A DNA stretch of 64,000 nucleotides from Chitinophagaceae bacterium (GTDB lineage: Bacteria > Bacteroidota > Bacteroidia > Chitinophagales > Chitinophagaceae): the NCBI GenBank assembly GCA_016702745.1, contig JADJDJ010000001.1, forward strand, positions 930,001 to 994,000. Direction: 5' to 3'. Positions 17,462 through 26,570 of this stretch are shown piece by piece. Position numbers and translations under genes: made by a program. Position 1 is the stretch's first letter; the number at the start of each line of letters is the position of its first letter. The notes under the pieces were generated by a model. The model was given only the letters and a program-made list of their open reading frames with translations, did no database searches and was not told the origin of the DNA.

Positions 17462-18177
17462 AAATACGATCACTGATTATTGACGATGAACCATTGGCCA
17501 GAAAGGGGTTGAAAGAGTATATCACTGATACTTCATTCCTGGAACTGGCGGGAGAATTTGATAGTCCGCTACAGGCCACCGAACTCATCAGCAGCGGAAC
17601 GGTGCAGTTACTCTTTCTGGATATACAGATGCCGAGGATAACCGGACTTGATTATTTTAAATCCCTTCAGCAACCACCGCCGGTGATCTTTACCACGGCC
17701 TATCCCGAATATGCGCTGGAAGGTTTTGAAGTGAATGCCCTTGATTACCTGGTCAAACCCATTTCTTTTGAACGATTCCTGAAAGCGGCACATAAAGCAA
17801 AAGAGTATTATGAGTTAAAGGAACGCAACCGGGCCGAGGGAAACAGCGGGGATTATTTTTTTATCAAGACCGACAGCAAGCTGGTCAAGATATTTTACGA
17901 TGAAATATTATTTGTGGAAGCGCTGCAGAATTATGTGACGATACATACCGCCACCCGTAAATACATGACCTATCTCACTTTCAGGGCCGTGGAAGAATAC
18001 CTGCCGGCAGAGCAATTCCTGAAAGTGCATAAATCTTATATCGTGGCCGCTTCTAAAATTGATAGCATAGAAGCCAATGATATCCGGATCGGGCTGCATC
18101 ATATTCCCATCAGTCGCAACCAGAAAGAGGAAGTGATGGAGAAATTACTCAGGAACCGGTTTCTCAAACGCGAATAA
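17458..18177 (+). CDS. LytTR-family response regulator
   Basis: DNA-binding partner of the adjacent LytS-type kinase. A receiver domain covers residues 1-120, with acidic residues D9-D10, phosphoacceptor D55 in LFLDIQMP and the conserved K100 in YLVKP. A LytTR DNA-binding domain covers about residues 135-235 (DYFFIKTDSKLVKIFYDEI, then FLKVHKSYIVA and IPISRNQKEEV), the Bacteroidota form of the family. The 239-aa length is standard. The gene is intact and overlaps the kinase gene by 4 nt. Target genes are unknown; the adjacent transglutaminase-like gene starts 22 bp downstream and might be part of the same transcript. Confidence 0.94.
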   Translation: MKIRSLIIDDEPLARKGLKEYITDTSFLELAGEFDSPLQATELISSGTVQLLFLDIQMPRITGLDYFKSLQQPPPVIFTTAYPEYALEGFEVNALDYLVKPISFERFLKAAHKAKEYYELKERNRAEGNSGDYFFIKTDSKLVKIFYDEILFVEALQNYVTIHTATRKYMTYLTFRAVEEYLPAEQFLKVHKSYIVAASKIDSIEANDIRIGLHHIPISRNQKEEVMEKLLRNRFLKRE

Positions 18178-18199
18178 ATGATGTAATTTAGAAGGGATG

Positions 18200-19161
18200 A
18201 TGAAAAGGGTATACTTGTTCATTTTCCTTCTTTTGGGTTTCGTAATGGCGAATGCCCAGGAGAGCCTGCATTCCCTGTCTGAAAAACTATTGCGTGGTGC
18301 TGCCACAGATAAACAAAAGTAACGGCCATTTTCCGATGGATTACTGCGAATATCAATTACAATAGTTCTCCGCAACGTAGAATCAATCCGCCAATAACCG
18401 AAGAAGAGGAGGGTCCATTAAAGCCCTTACATGAAAGAGTGGCTGAAATGGTAATCAAAAGAAAAACGGCCTTCTGTGATGGCTTTGCCCGTTTGTTCAC
18501 GGCTTTATGTGATAAAGCTGGTCTGCAATCCATCATCATTTGCGGCTATGCACCAGGTGGGTTTACCCGTCAACCGGCCCGTTTTGGAGTGAATCATTAC
18601 TGGAATGCGGTATTCCTGGAGGGCCGATGGCAATTACTGGATGCTACCTGGGCCAGTGGATTTATCAATGCCCGAACCGGTGAATTTATCAGAGAATTCA
18701 ATAGCCGTTATTTTCTGGCAGACCCATCTTCATTTATTCTGGATCATTTTCCGGACGATCCGCGCTGGACTTTATTGCAGGGTAATCACCTCCCGGAAGA
18801 ATTCAGGAAATCACCTTTCAGGCAAAAAGCATTTGGGAAATATGGGTTCAGGGCTTATTCGCCGGGTAGCGGAATAATCAATGCCTCAGTTGGTGATACA
18901 ATTGTATTGGAACTGGAAGCTGCAAAACCTTTGTATGGATTGATAGCGCCTTCTGCATTAACCGACAGCAGCCTGTACAGTCATTCGTCTTCCTGGGTAT
19001 TCCTGCAACCGGCCGAAAACAGGGAAGAAGGAGAAATCACTACGCGATCCCGGTATATCTATCCAATTACCAGAACAGATGTGGAATGGATTTACCTGCT
19101 ATACAATGAGGATCTGGTGATGCGTTATAAACTCAATGTGCGGAATCCTTCATTTCGTTAG
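18200..19161 (+). CDS. Secreted transglutaminase-like protein (frameshift)
   Basis: Predicted exported protein with a transglutaminase/papain-like core. A signal peptide starts at ATG 18200 (MKRVYLFIFLLLGFVMANAQ). The catalytic triad candidates are Cys in KRKTAFCDGFARLF, His in GVNHYWNAVF and Asp in LLDATWASG, the classical order of this superfamily. One A is missing from the A run at 18315-18318: the first frame ends as TDKQK-stop, while adding one A gives DKQKVTAIFRWITANINYNS, and the rest reads through to 19161 (about 320 aa). The C-terminal third is beta-rich. It probably acts as a periplasmic protease or peptide-crosslinking enzyme, but the activity is inferred only from the triad. It overlaps the small convergent gene by 4 bp. 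Confidence 0.8.
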
Positions 19162-19310
19162 CTACCCCGCTGTGAACCGGTGTTTTGCTGTTTGCTTACA
19201 AAGCCGGGAGATTTAGGTTTCTGAATGAATTTAGATCCCTGTGTCTGGCTTTTACCCTTTTTGTCTGCTTTCGACTTGCCTTTCTGGTTTTTCTGATTGA
19301 GTAATGACAT
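19158..19310 (-). CDS. Small basic protein, 50 aa
   Basis: A short reading frame starting MSLLNQKNQKGKSKADKK and ending KQQNTGSQRGS. It is very rich in Lys, Gln, Ser and Gly, with a central motif GSKFIQKPKSPGF. Small proteins of this type (basic, with GSKFI and TGSxRGS) are, from memory, conserved in Flavobacteriia and Chitinophagia and have no known function. A purine-rich AAAGGAAAG sequence precedes the ATG. The stop codon overlaps the 3' end of the convergent transglutaminase-like gene by 4 bp. Composition suggests an intrinsically disordered, perhaps RNA- or ribosome-associated protein; this is inference. Confidence 0.65.
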   Translation of the reverse strand: MSLLNQKNQKGKSKADKKGKSQTQGSKFIQKPKSPGFVSKQQNTGSQRGS

Positions 19311-19402
19311 CTTTCCTTTTTTTTATAAAGATAAATAATTGATAGCAAACGGGCAATCGGTACAATACCCTGCTGTTCTGATTAAAGAATCTGTAATTTC
19401 AG

Positions 19403-20103
19403 ATGATGAAGCAAGAACCAACAGTCCTGATCAGTGGTGCCTCCGGGAATATGGGGCAGGCCATGGTGGTCAAATTCCTGGCACAAGGGTTCAGGGTCAC
19501 CGGAATCGTACCTCCCAACGACAAAATTAAAATGGATATCAGTGATCCTGCATTTACGCTCAGCACGGTTGATCTTGGTAATGAAACGGATACTGCAAAG
19601 CCATTCAGGAACTGATTAATACCAATGGCAGCATTGATGCAGCTGTACTTACGGTGGGTGGTTTTGCCATGGGTGATATTGCGGCAACTAGCGGAGAGGA
19701 TATCAGCCGGCAATACCAGCTGAATTTTTTAACTGCATATCATGTGGTCCGCCCTTTGTTTTTGCATATGAAGGCAAATGGAAAGGGAAAAATATTCCTG
19801 GTTGGCTCAAAACCAGGAATGGATATGAAGACGGGTAAAGGAATGACTGCTTATGCACTGGCCAAATCAATGATCTTCCGCCTGGCCGAATTGCTGAATG
19901 AAGAAGCCCTGGGGACTGATGTGGTCACTTCCGTTATTGTACCTTCCACCATTGATACGCCTCAAAACAGGGCAGCGATGCCCGATGCAGATTTTTCTCA
20001 ATGGGTGCGTCCTGCAGCCATTGCAGAAGCTGTTTATTTTTATTGCACGGATCAGGCTGCTGCGATACGCGAACCTGTTATAAAATTATTCGGTCGCTCA
20101 TGA
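19403..20103 (+). CDS. Short-chain dehydrogenase/reductase (frameshift)
   Basis: NAD(P)-dependent Rossmann-fold oxidoreductase of unknown substrate. The cofactor motif is ISGASGNMG (TGxxxGxG type) near residues 10-18, and the active-site YxxxK is in TAYALAKSM, preceded by the catalytic-serine region FLVGSKPG. One base is missing near 19597-19600 (AAAG run): the first frame ends FRN-stop, while inserting an A gives TAKAIQELINTNGSIDAAV and continues to 20103. The repaired length is 233 aa, usual for classical SDRs. The C-terminal SVIVPSTIDTPQNR is the typical substrate-loop region. It is probably monocistronic, divergent from the small basic protein gene. Confidence 0.85.
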
Positions 20104-20282
20104 ACAGTTGTAGATTATAGTTTGCTGTTCCTCTTTATTACCTTTTGTTTTTCTTCTATTAACAGGATAGATTTTTTGATCTGACATATTATTGTCATAT
20201 TCTCCTGTGATTCAGTTTGTTTCTGAATAAAAATTAAGTTGGCAAGGCTTTTGTTTAAGAGATGGAAACAAAAACCTCCAAT

Positions 20283-20960
20283 ATGAAAACAGTATTGGCT
20301 ATTAGCCTTTATTTTCTGCTATTGACGTTTTATACCAATGCACAGGTATTGAAAGCAGGGTTTAATCTTGCAAATATTTCAGTAACCAATGATGGGGATG
20401 TGGATGAGAACAAAGTACTGGCCAGTTTCCAGGCCGGGATCAGCGGAGATATTCGCCTGACAAATATTTTATACCTGCAACCTGGTTTGATTTTTTCAGG
20501 CAAGGGCTCCAAAACAACAGAAGGTGATCCCAATGGAAATACCTGGTACCAGGCTACTACAAATCCTTTCTATGTTGAAATTCCCGTGAACCTGGTTTTT
20601 AAAACGCCGGGAAAAGGCCTGCGATTTTTTGCAGGTGCCGGTCCTTACCTCGGCATTGGCATTGCCGGAAAAATAAAGTAAATGGAAAATTCCTGGGGTG
20701 CTTCATTCAGTAGTGAAGACAGGATCAAATGGTCGGACGATGATCCTTCCACCCTGAATTATGAAGAAGGGGCCGGATACGGTATCATGAAACGTTTTGA
20801 TTATGGTGCCAATATCGTGGCCGGACTTGAATTCAGTCAATCGGTATTAAGTCTGCAATATGGTCATGGTCTGGCCAAACTCCAGAGCGGGTCTAACAGT
20901 CAGGCGGATGATAAGAATAAACACCGGGTGCTGAGTCTTACCCTGGGTCTGAAACTATAA
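20283..20960 (+). CDS. Outer-membrane beta-barrel protein, PorT-like (in-frame stop)
   Basis: Predicted outer-membrane barrel of the PorT/OMP_b-brl group. The signal peptide starts at ATG 20283 (MKTVLAISLYFLLLTFYTNAQ); an ATG at 20262 is also in frame. Features are VLKAGFNLANISV, LYLQPGLIFSGKGSK, VEIPVNLVFKTP, FFAGAGPYLGIGI and the final strand VLSLTLGLKL, ending in Leu. A TAA at 20679-20681 interrupts the frame after GIAGKIK, and reading continues in the same frame from MENSWGASFSSEDRIKWSD. Two compensating indels (one A missing, one G extra) would give KIKVNGKFLGASF, a more family-like join. Otherwise it is a nonsense mutation. The full length would be about 225 aa. Confidence 0.78.
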
Positions 20961-21033
20961 TCTTTTACCGTCTTCTGTCAATGAGTGGGGTGCAGGGCAT
21001 GTTTTATGTATCTTGCGCCCCACACATTGTATT

Positions 21034-21435
21034 ATGCCAAGAGTTTTAAAATGGATGGGAATACTGGCTGTCCTTCTGCAGGTGGCAGCCGCTTTTTTAC
21101 CCTGGGTTTATATTGAATCGAAAGAACTGACATTAACCGGAATCGATACCACGGGCACCAATTACGGGAAGCCCAGTTATCTCCATATTTTATTTGCAGC
21201 ATTTTTCCTGCTCTTTACCCTGATACCACGGCTTTGGGCCAAACGGGTGAACCTGCTGGTCGTGGCATTGAACCTGGCCTGGGCCCTGCGGAATTTTTTT
21301 ATGGTATCCTCCTGTCAGGGAGGCGAATGCCCGGTAAAAAAAGCCGGACTCTTCCTGAGTTTACTGGCTTCCATCCTGATGCTGCTCTCGGCCCTGTTTC
21401 CAGATATGCGTTTGCCTGCTGAGAAAAAAGAATAA
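21034..21435 (+). CDS. Small four-helix membrane protein
   Basis: Hypothetical 133-aa protein; no family assigned. The ATG at 21034 (MPRVLKWMGILAVLL) is preferred over an upstream TTG at 21013. Four hydrophobic segments are visible near residues 7-27 (with the conserved-looking FLPWVYIES loop), 48-67 (SYLHILFAAFFLLFTLIPRL), 70-90 and 102-122. A CQGGECPVKK loop carries two cysteines close together. The charged C-terminus PAEKKE is probably cytoplasmic. Similar small 4TM proteins are common in Bacteroidota with unknown function. It stands between a barrel gene (+) and the convergent rocD gene (-), so it is probably monocistronic. Confidence 0.65.
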   Translation: MPRVLKWMGILAVLLQVAAAFLPWVYIESKELTLTGIDTTGTNYGKPSYLHILFAAFFLLFTLIPRLWAKRVNLLVVALNLAWALRNFFMVSSCQGGECPVKKAGLFLSLLASILMLLSALFPDMRLPAEKKE

Positions 21436-21493
21436 AATGACTTTTTCCTTTTTTTATCCTTTACTGATAGTATTCAGCCAGGGCAGCAACTGA

Positions 21494-22732
21494 CTATGTC
21501 TTTAATTTTTCAAGACTTTTAGCAACGATACTCACACAGTCTTTGATCTGTGTTGCAGTGATCAAAAGGGGAGGAGCAAAACGGATTTTATCTCCATGAA
21601 TTGGTTTGGCCAGCAATCCATTCTCTTTTAATTCAAGGCATAGATGCCAGGCCGCTTCCGGATCCTCGTGTTTGATCACAATGGCATTCAATAAACCCTT
21701 GCCCCTGATCAATGAAATAAAAGGGGATTGAAGCGCTGCCAGTTCCTGCCTTAGTAAGGTTCCCATCGCTGCAGCATTTTCTGCCATTCCTTCATCCAAT
21801 AATACCTGTAATGATTCCATGGCTACTTTACAAGCGAGTGGATTGCCTCCATAAGTGGAGCCATGATCACCGGGTTGAATGGTGAGCATGATTTCATCAT
21901 CAGCCAGAACAGCACTCACCGGTAATAAACCACCACTCAATGCTTTCCCAAGTAATAATATATCCGGACGCACTTCTTCATGATCACAGGCCAGCATTTT
22001 TCCGGTACGTGCAAGTCCGGTCTGAATTTCATCTGCGATAAATAAAACATTGGCATCTTTACAAAGCTGTTTGGCGCGGGCCAGGTAACCATCATCCGGT
22101 ACCAGCACCCCCGCTTCACCCTGGATCGGTTCTGCCAGGAATCCGGCTACATTTTTATTGTCAAGGGCTTTTGCCAGCGCATCCAGGTCATTGAATGGAA
22201 TACTGATAAAGCCCGGCATATATGGACCAAAATCATTTCTGGAAGAAGGATCAGTGCTGAAGGAAATCACCGTGGACGTGCGGCCATGGAAATTACCCTC
22301 ACAAACAATAATCTGTGCCTGATTTTCTTTGATCCCTTTGACCCGGTAAGCCCATCGGCGGCAAAGTTTGATTCCGGTTTCCACGGCTTCCACACCGGTA
22401 TTCATGGGTAATACTTTATCATACCCGAAAAGGGTGCAGATATATTGGGCATATTCACCCAGCAGATTACTATGAAAAGCCCGGCTGGTTAAGGTGAGCT
22501 GTTGCGCCTGTTCAATTAAAGCAGCCAGTAAGCGTGGATGACAATGACCCTGGTTAATGGCGGAGTAACCACTCAGGAAATCATAATACTGTTTTCCTTC
22601 CACATCCCATACATGTACACCCTTGCCACGACTGAGCACAACGGGGATGGGATGATAATTATGGGCACCATATTGATCCTCGAGCTGGAGGTAATGCTGA
22701 GCAGACGAAAAGCTGGTTATTGTTGCAGACAT
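21494..22732 (-). CDS. rocD: Ornithine aminotransferase (ornithine--oxo-acid transaminase)
   Basis: PLP-dependent class III aminotransferase converting ornithine and 2-oxoglutarate to glutamate semialdehyde and glutamate, linking arginine and proline metabolism. The ATG at 22732 (MSATITSFSSAQHYLQLED) gives 412 aa. Signatures are YDFLSGYSAINQGHCHP, typical of ornithine aminotransferases; MNTGVEAVETGIKL; the PLP-holding aspartate at about D234 in FIADEIQTGL; and the Schiff-base lysine at about K263 in LLGKALSGG. The gene is intact and apparently monocistronic. A -7-like TATCTTTG (22901-22894, minus strand) suggests a leader of about 155 nt. A role with the ureohydrolase at 0.8 kb is possible only if that enzyme is an arginase. 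Confidence 0.94.
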   Translation of the reverse strand: MSATITSFSSAQHYLQLEDQYGAHNYHPIPVVLSRGKGVHVWDVEGKQYYDFLSGYSAINQGHCHPRLLAALIEQAQQLTLTSRAFHSNLLGEYAQYICTLFGYDKVLPMNTGVEAVETGIKLCRRWAYRVKGIKENQAQIIVCEGNFHGRTSTVISFSTDPSSRNDFGPYMPGFISIPFNDLDALAKALDNKNVAGFLAEPIQGEAGVLVPDDGYLARAKQLCKDANVLFIADEIQTGLARTGKMLACDHEEVRPDILLLGKALSGGLLPVSAVLADDEIMLTIQPGDHGSTYGGNPLACKVAMESLQVLLDEGMAENAAAMGTLLRQELAALQSPFISLIRGKGLLNAIVIKHEDPEAAWHLCLELKENGLLAKPIHGDKIRFAPPLLITATQIKDCVSIVAKSLEKLKT

Positions 22733-23059
22733 AACGATTAAATAAGACGAATAAAATGGAATTAAAACAAACAGGGAAAGCACCGGACGCATAGCCCGGT
22801 TACAAAATCCGCCTCATCGGTGATTGAGCAGATCGAGATTCTGCCGGAGGAATGATATGGTTGATAAACCTTGGATCGTTGTGTTATTTGATGCAAAGAT
22901 AAGGATTTCAGTCGGCAGTAGGCAGTCAGCTCCCGATAGCTATCGGGACGGCAGTCATCAGTCTTTCAGTCTGTCAGTAGGGTCGCTTACTTGCTGAACC
23001 CCACTAGCCAATCGCCACTAGTCACTTGCTACTCGTCACTTGCCACTAGCCTCTCACCA
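22733..23059. repeat. Intergenic repeats between rocD and ispE
   Basis: No gene in this 327-bp gap. A possible -7 element for rocD lies at 22894-22901 (minus strand). From about 22908 there are CAGTCGG/CAGTCAT heptamers interrupted by the palindrome TCCCGATAGCTATCGGGA at 22931-22948. From about 22999 to 23052 a second heptamer type (CCACTAG/TCACTTG) leads to the ispE stop codon at 23060. The repeats sit on the 3' side of ispE. Confidence 0.8.
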
Positions 23060-23887
23060 TCACACTGTCCTCACAAAATAATGTTCCGGAAATTGAAAAG
23101 AGGGTACCTGATCAGCTGGAAAAATACCATATACCGTACTACCGCTGCCACTCATCGATGCATAAATGGCACCCTTGCTGTAAAACGCATCTTTCAGATC
23201 AGCGATTTCAGGATGATGGGGGAATATGGCTTTTTCAAAATCATTCACCAGAACATCCTTCCATCTTTCAAATGGAACGGTAGTAATGATATCCTTTACT
23301 GACTGTGTGGGTTGAGCAGGGGTGATATTGAGGAAGGCCAGACCCGTATCCACATGAATACCCGGATTGACGACCACTATTTTAAAGGCAGAAAGATCAA
23401 GGGGTACTTCTTCCAGTATTTCCCCTCTGCCGGTGGCATAACAGGGTTTATTGATAATAAAGAAAGGGCAATCGCTACCCAGCATGGCGGCATAGTCAAG
23501 TAATTGCTCCTTTTTTAATCCCAGATGAAACATTTGATTCAATAAGGTAAGCGTAAACGCTGCATCCGCACTGCCTCCGCCGAGACCCGCACCGGTAGGA
23601 ATGGTTTTATGCAGGTGCATTTTAATCTTTGGCAGATCTGGGAAATCTTTTTTGAGCAGTTTATAAGCCCTTACACAAAGATTGGAAGTGGTTTGTCCCT
23701 TGATGGCTGCTCCGGATTGGGTAAAAGGAAAGGCAGAACTGTGTTCATGCAGTCCCAGTTGTATGATCTCCAATGCATCTTTGATGGCAACCGGATAAAA
23801 AAAGGTTTCCAGGTCATGATAACCGTCCTCTCTTTTTCGGAGGACACGCAGACCAAGATTGAGTTTGCTGTTGGGAAATACTATCAC
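23060..23887 (-). CDS. ispE: 4-diphosphocytidyl-2-C-methyl-D-erythritol kinase
   Basis: GHMP-family kinase of the MEP pathway; it phosphorylates CDP-methylerythritol on the way to isoprenoids. Typical features are N-terminal FPNSKLNLGLRVLRKREDGYHD with the substrate lysine K8, the ATP-binding motif PTGAGLGGGSADAA at 97-110, and the catalytic aspartate D139 in LGSDCPFFI. The C-terminal GHMP motif is SMSGSGSTVYGIF. The start is GTG at 23887. The 275-aa length is normal. The gene is intact. It is 44 bp downstream of the DUF151 gene on the same strand, and the two may be cotranscribed. Confidence 0.94.
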   Translation of the reverse strand: MIVFPNSKLNLGLRVLRKREDGYHDLETFFYPVAIKDALEIIQLGLHEHSSAFPFTQSGAAIKGQTTSNLCVRAYKLLKKDFPDLPKIKMHLHKTIPTGAGLGGGSADAAFTLTLLNQMFHLGLKKEQLLDYAAMLGSDCPFFIINKPCYATGRGEILEEVPLDLSAFKIVVVNPGIHVDTGLAFLNITPAQPTQSVKDIITTVPFERWKDVLVNDFEKAIFPHHPEIADLKDAFYSKGAIYASMSGSGSTVYGIFPADQVPSFQFPEHYFVRTV

Positions 23888-23931
23888 GGGTTATAGGATT
23901 GTAAATGAAAAAAAACTGACCATTGATTGGA

Positions 23932-24537
23932 TCAATGGCCCTTTTTACGGCTGTTGATCTCATCCCTGATGGCGATGGCACGGATATAATCTTCACTTTC
24001 CAGGACATCGTTTAAAAGGGTGTTCAGTTCTTCAAGGCTCATTGTCTTCAGGTCTTCATGGCCGGAAGAATCTGATTCTTCCACCATTACCTCCTGCTTG
24101 GCCTTTTTCTTCTTGCCGGTACCGGAATCTTCCATGAGGATCCCGGCGCTGTCAAGAATATTTTCGTAGGTATAGATCGGACAGCCGAAACGCACAGCCA
24201 GTGCGATGGCATCCGAGGTGCGGGAATCTATTTCTACGGTATCATTTTCGGTGGAGCAAACAAGTTTGGAATAAAAAATTCCTTCCTGGAGGTCGCAGAT
24301 GATGATCTCATGAAGGTCGATGGCAAAAGCCGTCATGAAATTTTTCATCAGGTCATGGGTCAGTGGGCGGCTGGGCTGCATCTTCTCAAGTGCCACAGCG
24401 ATCGCCTGCGCTTCAAATCCTCCGATCACAATGGGCAGGCGGCGTAACCCGTTTACTTCACCCAGAACCACCGCATAGGAATGCGTTTGGGTGATGCTAT
24501 GGGATAATGCCACTATTTCCAGTTCTATCTTTTTCAT
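23932..24537 (-). CDS. DUF151 bifunctional-nuclease-family protein with UVR motif
   Basis: A 201-aa protein with an N-terminal DUF151 (bifunctional nuclease, BFN) domain over about residues 1-135 (KKIELEIVALSHSITQTHSYA, LPIVIGGFEAQAIAVALE, and DSRTSDAIALAVRFGCPIY). A Lys-rich linker follows, then a UvrB/UvrC motif at about 160-198 (LEELNTLLNDVLESEDYIRA). DUF151 proteins have reported nuclease activity in plants; the bacterial role is unclear. The UVR helix pair suggests a protein-protein contact, as in UvrB-UvrC and McsA (inference). The ATG at 24537 is chosen over the upstream GTG at 24549. The architecture is common in Bacteroidota. Likely cotranscribed with ispE. Confidence 0.9.
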   Translation of the reverse strand: MKKIELEIVALSHSITQTHSYAVVLGEVNGLRRLPIVIGGFEAQAIAVALEKMQPSRPLTHDLMKNFMTAFAIDLHEIIICDLQEGIFYSKLVCSTENDTVEIDSRTSDAIALAVRFGCPIYTYENILDSAGILMEDSGTGKKKKAKQEVMVEESDSSGHEDLKTMSLEELNTLLNDVLESEDYIRAIAIRDEINSRKKGH

Positions 24538-24615
24538 ATTTCGACGCACGAAACTAAGGCTTTTAGGCAGAAAAATGAAGGAGAGGCCCTTCGATTTTAG
24601 CCTCCTTAGCCTATC

Positions 24616-25396
24616 TTATTTGGGTTTGTATCCACTTAGGTCGAAATAGCTTTCCACATTGCCCTTTTCGATCTTATAAGCGATGATATAGCTGTTTTCG
24701 TTTTCTGATGATTTGGTCCTCCAGCCCAGCACAATCCGGTATCCAAAAACCACTGGCTGAATATTAAAGAAATTATAATCCATGGCATTGATAAAGGAGT
24801 GCTGTTTACTAACAAGAGCAGCCGCTTCAAAGCTGTCACCGTCTTTCAGGGTCATTTCACCACTGTATTCCGGACAAACAATCCCCAGGATCGGCATGGT
24901 CTTTTTCCGGTTCAATAACATGAATTCCGTTCCGGCATTGCGGGCCAGGAGATGCTCCGTTTTATAGGTCTTGGTCCTTGGATCGAGGGTGATCAGGGTG
25001 CTGTCGGTAAAACGGGCAATCGTGGTTTGTTCAAAAATCTGATCGGCACGGTATCCCGGAATAAACATCGTAACCCTGATCATATTCTCTCCAAAATAAA
25101 TGATCATGGAATCTTTTTCGGCGGGGTCATCAGAAGTCATCCGGTATTTGATAATGCCTGTAAAGCGTGTGGCTGTATCCGGCTTGGGCGTTTCTTCTCC
25201 AATGGATACATATTCAGTTTTGACAGGTGCTTTTTTGCTGCCCTTATCCTTTCCCTTTTTAGAAGATACAGCTGGCACAGGAATAGAATCCCCGGCCTCA
25301 TAATTGACCGTTTCTTTGCCTTTGCTTTTTTTTCTTTTGGGAATAAGAAGCGAGGGTGATCATGGAAAAAAGAAGGAACAGAAGGGGTTTTTTCAT
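24616..25396 (-). CDS. Secreted DUF4412-like protein (frameshift)
   Basis: Exported hypothetical protein, about 259 aa after repair. The signal peptide begins at ATG 25396 (MKKPLLFLLFSMITLASYSQ). A run of eight T on the plus strand (25326-25333) contains one extra base: the first frame stops soon after, and removing one base gives SKGKETVNYEAGDSIPVPAV, which joins the long frame to 24616. After a Lys-rich linker, the domain reads FTGIIKYRMTSDDPAEKDSMI, a pattern like DUF4412 proteins (beta-sheet proteins that report a metal- or ligand-binding-like fold of unknown function). The assignment to DUF4412 is tentative. It lies 78 bp upstream of the DUF151 gene on the same strand. Confidence 0.7.
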
Positions 25397-25472
25397 CGAT
25401 TGGGTTTATGGTATAAAGTTGCTAATAAAAAACCACAAACACAAGGGCGGATTTACAGGCTGATAATGGCAT

Positions 25473-25533
25473 AAAAAAGGCCTTTGTTATATATCCTTTA
25501 TATGAATTTTAAAAGACAACTATAACAAAGGCC
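25473..25533 (-). terminator. Terminator of the etfBA operon
   Basis: GGCCTTTGTTATA (25479-25491) pairs with TATAACAAAGGCC (25521-25533), a 13-bp perfect stem with a 29-nt AT-rich loop. Six T residues follow on the minus strand (25478-25473). It lies about 45 bp beyond the etfA stop codon. Confidence 0.75.
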
Positions 25534-25576
25534 CTGATCAGATGCGATGAATCTGCCTGAGTCGTAAGCTTCAGGA

Positions 25577-26542
25577 TCAGGCGATTCCCTTTATTTTTTT
25601 AACAGCGGCCGTGAATTTAGGTACGATATCAAAGGCATCTCCCACAATTCCGTAATCAGCGGCTTTAAAGAAGGGTGCTTCCGGATCTTTATTGATCACC
25701 ACGATCACTTTACTGCGGTTAACACCCGCCAGGTGCTGGATGGCACCAGAGATACCAATGGCAATATAAAGATTGGGGGCAATAGCGATACCGGTTTGTC
25801 CCACATGTTCATGATGTGGCCGCCAGTGTGCATCGGCAACCGGACGGCTGCAGGCAGTAGCTGCATGTAATACTTTGGCCAGATCTTCCACCATTCCCCA
25901 GTTTTCGGGCCCCTTCATACCACGACCGGCACTAACCACTACTTCTGCTTCTGTTAACGGAACATCACCGCTGGCCTTGCTGCTGCTGGTCACTTTGATT
26001 GCACCGGCACTCACGCTGGTAGCAAATGCTGCTACCGTTGCAGTTCCTTCTCCCGCAATTACCTGGTAGGCATTGGGGTTCAGGGAAATGATTTTAACCG
26101 CAGTGGTTACACTGATATTCGCAAATGCTTTTCCGGAGAATACATTCTTTTTTACCACAAAGCCATTACTGGTATCAGGAAGTGCAACGGCACCGGAAAC
26201 CAGTCCAGCTTTTAAGCGGGCTGATAAACGTGGTGCAATCGCTTTACCATTGAGATTATTGGAGAAAACAATCACTGTGGCACCGATAGCAGTAGCCACT
26301 TCCGCCAGTACTTTACAATAAACCTGGGCATCGGGCTGGCTCAATGCGTCAGCTGTTACCTGATGAATTTTTGTTACTCCGTATTTACCGAGTGAAGCAA
26401 GGTCATCCTGTACATTTCCCAGTACCACGCCTTCCGCCACAGTTCCCATTTGTGCGGCAATTTTACTGCCATAGGAGAGGGCTTCAAGGGTTGCTTTTTT
26501 TACATGACCATCGGTGGTATCAATGAATATTAAAACTGACAT
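25577..26542 (-). CDS. etfA: Electron transfer flavoprotein subunit alpha
   Basis: FAD-carrying subunit of ETF, which collects electrons from acyl-CoA dehydrogenases and passes them to the quinone pool. The ATG at 26542 (MSVLIFIDTTDGHVKKATLE) gives 321 aa. The N-terminal domain is the alpha-beta ETF fold. The C-terminal FAD domain (about residues 195-321) contains VVSAGRGMKGPENW, RPVADAHWRPHHEHVGQTG, LYIAIGISGAIQHLAG and VINKDPEAPFFKAADYGIVGD, all hallmark ETF-alpha blocks. It is intact and lies 28 bp downstream of etfB in an operon with a strong terminator. It probably serves the acyl-CoA dehydrogenase at 13.3 kb. Confidence 0.96.
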   Translation of the reverse strand: MSVLIFIDTTDGHVKKATLEALSYGSKIAAQMGTVAEGVVLGNVQDDLASLGKYGVTKIHQVTADALSQPDAQVYCKVLAEVATAIGATVIVFSNNLNGKAIAPRLSARLKAGLVSGAVALPDTSNGFVVKKNVFSGKAFANISVTTAVKIISLNPNAYQVIAGEGTATVAAFATSVSAGAIKVTSSSKASGDVPLTEAEVVVSAGRGMKGPENWGMVEDLAKVLHAATACSRPVADAHWRPHHEHVGQTGIAIAPNLYIAIGISGAIQHLAGVNRSKVIVVINKDPEAPFFKAADYGIVGDAFDIVPKFTAAVKKIKGIA

Positions 26543-26570
26543 ATTCAAATAGTTTAATCGTGTTAATTAA

